The notes under the pieces were generated by a model. It saw nothing but the letters and a program-made list of their open reading frames with translations, did no database searches and was not told the DNA's origin. The translations under genes were made by a program, and so were the position numbers. Shown in pieces: positions 4,116 through 7,772 of a stretch of 7,772 bases of DNA; position 1 is the first letter of the stretch; every line of letters starts with the position of its first letter. The stretch spans positions 1 through 7,772 of the forward strand of contig NZ_CAJUHF010000084.1 of the NCBI RefSeq assembly GCF_910585845.1, in the 5' to 3' direction. Origin of the DNA: an uncultured Bacteroides sp. Lineage in GTDB: Bacteria > Bacteroidota > Bacteroidia > Bacteroidales > Bacteroidaceae.

Positions 4116-5654
4116 ATGACAGTAGTTACAATACTCGTATCCATTGCCTGCTTCGTTGTCGGAGGGTTCGCCTCGTACTTGTTCTTCAAGCACGGGCTGA
4201 AGACCAAGTGCGACAACATCCTGAAAGAGGCCGAGACAGAAGCTGAAGTGATCAAACAGAAAAAGTTGCTGGAAGTGAAGGAGAAATTCCTGAATAAGAA
4301 GGCAGATCTGGAAAAGGAAGTCGCCATCCGTAACCAGAAAATACAGCAGGCGGAAAACAAGCTGAAACAACGCGAAATGGTGCTAAACCAACGCCAGGAA
4401 GAGATACAGCGCAAGAAAGCCGAAGCCGAAGCCGTGAAAGAAAACCTGGAAGCCCAACTGGTAATCATCGACAAAAAGAAAGATGAACTAGACAAACTGC
4501 AACAACAGGAAATCGAAAAACTGGAAGCCATCTCCGGACTCTCTGCTGAAGAAGCCAAGGAACGCATGGTAGAATCGCTGAAGGAAGAAGCCAAGACACA
4601 GGCACAATCTTTCATCAATGACATCATGGACGATGCCAAACTCACTGCAAGCAAAGAGGCCAAACGTATCGTGATACAGTCCATTCAACGGGTAGCCACG
4701 GAAACTGCCATCGAAAACTCTGTAACCGTGTTCCACATCGAATCGGATGAAATCAAAGGACGCATCATCGGTCGGGAAGGCCGCAACATACGTGCACTGG
4801 AAGCAGCTACGGGCGTAGAAATCGTCGTAGACGATACGCCGGAAGCTATCGTATTGTCCGCATTCGACCCGGTTCGCCGAGAAATTGCCCGCCTTGCCCT
4901 GCACCAGCTGGTGACGGACGGACGTATCCACCCGGCACGTATCGAAGAGGTAGTTGCCAAAGTACGCAAGCAGGTGGAAGAAGAAATCATCGAAACCGGT
5001 AAACGCACCACCATCGACTTGGGTATCCACGGTCTGCATCCCGAACTGATCCGTATCATTGGTAAGATGAAGTACCGTTCCTCTTACGGACAGAACCTGT
5101 TACAGCATGCCCGCGAGACAGCCAACCTCTGTGCCGTCATGGCATCGGAACTGGGACTGAACCCGAAGAAGGCAAAACGTGCCGGACTGCTGCATGACAT
5201 CGGTAAGGTGCCCGACGAAGAACCAGAACTGCCACACGCACTCTACGGTATGAAGCTGGCAGAAAAGTTCAAAGAGAAACCGGACATCTGCAATGCCATC
5301 GGCGCCCACCACGACGAAGTGGAAATGACAAGTCTGCTGGCACCTATCGTACAGGTGTGTGATGCTATCTCCGGTGCACGTCCGGGCGCACGCCGCGAGA
5401 TTGTCGAGGCTTACATCAAGCGTCTGAACGACCTGGAACAACTGGCAATGTCTTATCCGGGTGTAACAAAAACCTACGCCATTCAGGCAGGACGCGAGTT
5501 GCGCGTTATCGTTGGTGCCGACAAGATTGACGATAAACAGACGGAAAGCCTTTCTGGCGAAATAGCCAAGAAGATACAAGACGAAATGACGTATCCGGGA
5601 CAGGTGAAGATTACAGTAATTCGTGAGACACGTGCAGTAAGCTATGCCAAATAA
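4116..5654 (+). CDS. rny: Ribonuclease Y
   Basis: RNase Y is the membrane-anchored endoribonuclease that starts mRNA decay and processing in many bacteria lacking RNase E. The 512 aa product has the full layout. A single N-terminal membrane helix (TILVSIACFVVGGFASYLFF, about 5-24) is followed by a long charged coiled coil (about 30-195). The KH domain has GRIIGREGRNIRALE (215-229, GREG loop at 219-222). The HD domain has His331 (LLQHARE), the His360-Asp361 pair in LLHDIGK, His398-His399 (GAHHDE) and Asp416 (VCDAISGARPGARRE). The C-terminal domain ends AVSYAK. The ATG at 4116 places the hydrophobic helix at the extreme N-terminus. A GTG in frame at 4071 would start inside the terminator stem of the upstream RNA and is rejected. 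The leader is A/T-rich without a Shine-Dalgarno. A strong terminator follows. Confidence 0.97.
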   Translation: MTVVTILVSIACFVVGGFASYLFFKHGLKTKCDNILKEAETEAEVIKQKKLLEVKEKFLNKKADLEKEVAIRNQKIQQAENKLKQREMVLNQRQEEIQRKKAEAEAVKENLEAQLVIIDKKKDELDKLQQQEIEKLEAISGLSAEEAKERMVESLKEEAKTQAQSFINDIMDDAKLTASKEAKRIVIQSIQRVATETAIENSVTVFHIESDEIKGRIIGREGRNIRALEAATGVEIVVDDTPEAIVLSAFDPVRREIARLALHQLVTDGRIHPARIEEVVAKVRKQVEEEIIETGKRTTIDLGIHGLHPELIRIIGKMKYRSSYGQNLLQHARETANLCAVMASELGLNPKKAKRAGLLHDIGKVPDEEPELPHALYGMKLAEKFKEKPDICNAIGAHHDEVEMTSLLAPIVQVCDAISGARPGARREIVEAYIKRLNDLEQLAMSYPGVTKTYAIQAGRELRVIVGADKIDDKQTESLSGEIAKKIQDEMTYPGQVKITVIRETRAVSYAK

Positions 5655-5682
5655 TGGCATACGAATAATATTGATTTAAAGG

Positions 5683-5722
5683 ATGACCACAGATTTGATT
5701 CTATCTGTGGTCATTTTGTTTT
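5683..5722 (+). terminator. Strong intrinsic terminator of rny
   Basis: A perfect 12-bp stem ATGACCACAGAT (5683-5694) / ATCTGTGGTCAT (5703-5714) with an 8-nt loop is followed by TTTTGTTTT. It begins 28 nt after the rny stop and insulates cutC from rny. Confidence 0.93.
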
Positions 5723-5789
5723 CATATATGATTAACTGTGTACCTTTATTTTTATCCCCTCCCCAAAAACAACTTCCGCAAAGTTTTCC

Positions 5790-5797
5790 TACTTTTG
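5790..5797 (+). promoter_or_regulatory. Candidate -7 box of cutC
   Basis: TACTTTTG matches TAnnTTTG and lies 26 nt before the cutC ATG. No TTTG occurs at the expected -33 spacing (the region reads as A/C-rich), so this is a half-match. The strong terminator just upstream makes a separate cutC promoter necessary. Confidence 0.45.
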
Positions 5798-5823
5798 TAA
5801 AAATTATCCCTGTATTATAAGAA

Positions 5824-6576
5824 ATGATGAAGCCATATCAATTTGAAATATGTGCCAACTCCGTAGAGAGTTGCCTTGCCGCCCAAACCGGAGGAGCCAA
5901 TCGGGTGGAGCTGTGTGCCGGCATTCCCGAAGGTGGAACGACTCCGTCATACGGAGACATTGCCGTCGCACGTGAAGTATTGGACAAGACCCTGCTGCAC
6001 GTCATCATCCGTCCGCGTGGCGGAGATTTCCTGTATTCTCCCATCGAACAACGCATCATGCTGAAAGACATCAGCAATGCCTGCAAGTTGGGAGTGGACG
6101 GTGTAGTATTGGGCTGCCTCACCGCCCAAGGCGATATAGACATGCCACTCATGAGACAATTCATGGAAGCCGTGCAAGGAGTACCCGTTACCTTCCACCG
6201 TGCCTTCGACGTATGCCGCAATCCACAGGAAGCTTTGGAACAAATCATCGAATTAGGATGCAGCCGCATACTCACCTCAGGACAACAACCTACGGCAGAA
6301 CAAGGTATCCCCCTGCTGAAAACATTGCAACAACAAGCAGCCGGACGCATCATCTTGCTTGCCGGATGCGGAGTAAACGAGAACAACATCTCACGCATTG
6401 CCGACGAAACGGGAATCCGTGAATACCACTTTTCGGCAAGAGAGAATATCAAAAGCGGTATGATGTATCGCAACGAAGCCGTCTCTATGGGCGGAACTGT
6501 ACATATCGAAGAATACAGTCATCCGGTCACGACTATAAGAAGGGTCAAACAAACTATTTACAATTTACTTACATAA
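5824..6576 (+). CDS. cutC: CutC family protein (copper homeostasis family)
   Basis: A cytoplasmic TIM-barrel protein of the CutC family, first linked to copper tolerance in E. coli; its molecular activity is still unclear, so the copper role is carried over by name. At 250 aa it matches the family length. Conserved blocks run in family order: FEICANSVESCLAAQTGGANRVELCA (residues 7-32), EGGTTPSYG, IIRPRGGDFLYS (60-71), VTFHRAFDVC, ILTSGQQPTA and LLAGCGVNENN, then the C-terminal EYHFSAR and MMYRNEAVSMGG. Cys10 and Cys31 are at positions conserved in the E. coli protein. Two ATGs lie in tandem at 5824 and 5827; either could start translation. The gene stands alone, with its own -7 box and terminator, and no copper exporter is visible nearby. 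Confidence 0.95.
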   Translation: MMKPYQFEICANSVESCLAAQTGGANRVELCAGIPEGGTTPSYGDIAVAREVLDKTLLHVIIRPRGGDFLYSPIEQRIMLKDISNACKLGVDGVVLGCLTAQGDIDMPLMRQFMEAVQGVPVTFHRAFDVCRNPQEALEQIIELGCSRILTSGQQPTAEQGIPLLKTLQQQAAGRIILLAGCGVNENNISRIADETGIREYHFSARENIKSGMMYRNEAVSMGGTVHIEEYSHPVTTIRRVKQTIYNLLT

Positions 6577-6580
6577 ATTG

Positions 6581-6604
6581 AAGGTGTGTCAAAACGCCTT
6601 TTTT
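6581..6604 (+). terminator. Intrinsic terminator of cutC
   Basis: AAGGUGU (6581-6587) pairs with ACGCCUU (6594-6600), a 7-bp stem with one U-G pair and a 6-nt loop, followed by a T-run ending at 6604. It starts 5 nt after the cutC stop. Its far edge touches the broken end of the acetyltransferase remnant. Confidence 0.75.
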
Positions 6605-6766
6605 AAGAAAATCACCCTTGCCACAGCTATTTGTGCTATCCCTCATGATATGCAACAGATAATGCTCGTTGCATCCCGGAGAATAGTAATTCCAAAAGGC
6701 TTCTCTGGTCACGAAATCTGTTTCCCTATAGTCTGATGTTTGTTCGGTCCTAAGTTCTATATTCAT
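6605..6766 (-). pseudogene. Truncated GNAT-type N-acetyltransferase, N-terminal remnant
   Basis: From the ATG at 6766 the minus strand encodes MNIELRTEQTSDYRETDF, followed by VTREAFWNYYSPGCNEHYLLHIMRDS. This is the characteristic start of a GNAT-family acetyltransferase common in Bacteroides (an E-x-SDYR strand, then TREAFWNxYxPGCxEHYLLHxMR). Intact members run to about 150 residues or more and carry the acetyl-CoA binding loop later. Here recognisable similarity ends at Ser44, or about residue 54 if GDFL corresponds to the usual ELDFV. The frame then runs into the cutC terminator sequence and stops at 6569. No acetyl-CoA site remains, so the product cannot be a working enzyme. The most economical reading is a deletion of the 3' two-thirds that joined the remnant to cutC. 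The family call is from memory of such N-termini. Confidence 0.7.
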
Positions 6767-6790
6767 GGTATACGGTTTTCTATCGTTTTC

Positions 6791-7663
6791 CTATTCTCTC
6801 ACCTCAATCACGTATCCTCTCCGGAACACCTCGCCCGGAGCCAAGTGCTGCATCCAGTCCTTGTCCTTATACTCGCCCATATAGTGTGCACGGTCGCATC
6901 GTCCGTACCACGGCTCAATGCAGACAAATGGAGCATTCTTTGCCGGAGGCGACCACAACCCCATTACCGGAGCATCGGAATAGAGCGTAAGATAAGGTTT
7001 CTTTTCCTTATCATATAGCGTGACTTCTCTTACTTGGCTACCTTCCAAAATCAAGGCATCTTTGTCAAAAGTATGCACATCCAAAGGCAGCAGGCCGTCC
7101 GTCAATACCAAAGGGTACTCCTTGTCCGGGGCAGCACAACCTTTCTCTGAAATAAGGATATGGCGCAAACCGTCCGTTTTGTCAAAGCCAAAGTAACCGC
7201 GTCCTGCGGTTGCCGCATCATAGCCCGGATAGTAGAAAGCCGGATGTGCACCTATCTGGAAGTGCATCTCCCGGTTGCCGGTGTTGCGTACCTCCCACAA
7301 AACCTCAATCTTCTTTCCCCTGATCCTATAGCCTATTTCGAGGCAGAAGGGGAAAGGATACTTTTTCCGGGTCTCTTCATTGTCCGTCAGCCTATAAAGC
7401 AGGTCATGATCGCTTTCAGCAACCAGTTCAAAATCCATGTCACGGGCAAAGCCATGTTGGGACATCGAATAAGTTTCGCCGTCCTGCCTGTAGGTATTCT
7501 CCCACACACTGCCTACAATGGGGAAAAGCACCGGAGCGTGGCGTTTCCAGTAAGCCGGATCCGCCTGCCAGAGATATTCCTTACCGTTGCAACAGATGCT
7601 ACATAGTTCTGCTCCGTGCGAGGAGACTTTGACTGTCAGGTCTGAAGTAGAAATTGTTTTCAT
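6791..7663 (-). CDS. Aldose 1-epimerase family protein (LacX-like)
   Basis: A 290 aa beta-sandwich protein of the galactose mutarotase superfamily, most like the LacX/YeaD-type branch rather than classical GalM (about 340 aa). It should interconvert alpha and beta anomers of a sugar or sugar phosphate in the cytoplasm; the sugar is not predictable. Catalytic candidates are His70 with Arg74 (QHGFARD), His140 (GAHPAFYYP, the general acid) and Glu250 (CIEPWYGRCD, the general base). Early motifs SSHGAELCSI and YLWQADPAYWKRHAPVLFPIVG are typical of the branch. There is no signal peptide. The ATG at 7663 has a weak AAAGAACA upstream. It reads toward the acetyltransferase remnant with only 24 nt between its stop and the upstream ATG of that remnant, so they may once have been co-transcribed. 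No promoter was recognised in the 109 nt to the window edge. Confidence 0.92.
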   Translation of the reverse strand: MKTISTSDLTVKVSSHGAELCSICCNGKEYLWQADPAYWKRHAPVLFPIVGSVWENTYRQDGETYSMSQHGFARDMDFELVAESDHDLLYRLTDNEETRKKYPFPFCLEIGYRIRGKKIEVLWEVRNTGNREMHFQIGAHPAFYYPGYDAATAGRGYFGFDKTDGLRHILISEKGCAAPDKEYPLVLTDGLLPLDVHTFDKDALILEGSQVREVTLYDKEKKPYLTLYSDAPVMGLWSPPAKNAPFVCIEPWYGRCDRAHYMGEYKDKDWMQHLAPGEVFRRGYVIEVRE

Positions 7664-7772
7664 ATCGTATGTTCTTTGGGGTTATTATATCACACGCCTT
7701 GTTTACTAAGAAATTGAGCGTAACTATTCAGCGAATCGAATACAATCATGTTGGTCAGCAACAATTTTAGAA

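Noticed and set aside
4488..5660. Long minus-strand open frames opposite rny
   Set aside because: These are antisense shadows of the RNase Y coding sequence, without family motifs or start signals.

Overview
The window looks like chromosomal DNA of a Bacteroides-type gut bacterium (order Bacteroidales). Three things point there. Promoter-like sites have the Bacteroides form TTTG-N18-TAnnTTTG rather than sigma70 boxes. Most starts lack a strong Shine-Dalgarno sequence and sit in A/T-rich leaders. The proteins (coiled-coil partner plus ZapA, RNase Y, CutC, LacX-type mutarotase, QueD/QueE) read like typical Bacteroides orthologs. The species cannot be named from this alone.

Layout. 51-887 (+): nfo, endonuclease IV. 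976-2508 (-): a compact operon transcribed as nucleosidase, then queD, then queE, with gaps of 4 and about 20 nt. It converges on nfo and is preceded by a good Bacteroides promoter at 2632-2661. 2509-3384: a long A/T-rich intergenic region. Its most striking content is an exact 21-bp-period array of four 17-bp palindromes (3031-3110), followed by a long-range inverted repeat (3172-3266). 3385-5654 (+): a small coiled-coil protein, zapA, a structured RNA that is probably the Bacteroidetes 6S RNA, and rny (RNase Y), closed by a very strong intrinsic terminator. 5824-6576 (+): cutC with its own -7 box and terminator. 6605-6766 (-): the truncated 5' end of a GNAT acetyltransferase gene whose remainder is gone. 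6791-7663 (-): an aldose 1-epimerase-like gene.

How the genes fit together. The minus-strand operon holds two consecutive steps of 7-deazaguanine (queuosine precursor) synthesis, CPH4 synthase and CDG synthase, co-transcribed with a purine-nucleosidase-fold enzyme whose substrate is not settled. The plus-strand block joins cell division (ZapA and a coiled-coil partner) to RNA-level regulation (6S RNA and the membrane-anchored RNase Y). The zapA-6S adjacency recalls the zapA-ssrS linkage of gammaproteobacteria.

Most of the window is ordinary core genome. The points worth a second look are the palindrome array, which encodes nearly the same heptad peptide on both strands; the small RNA between zapA and rny; the nucleosidase joined to queDE; and the clean deletion scar in the acetyltransferase.
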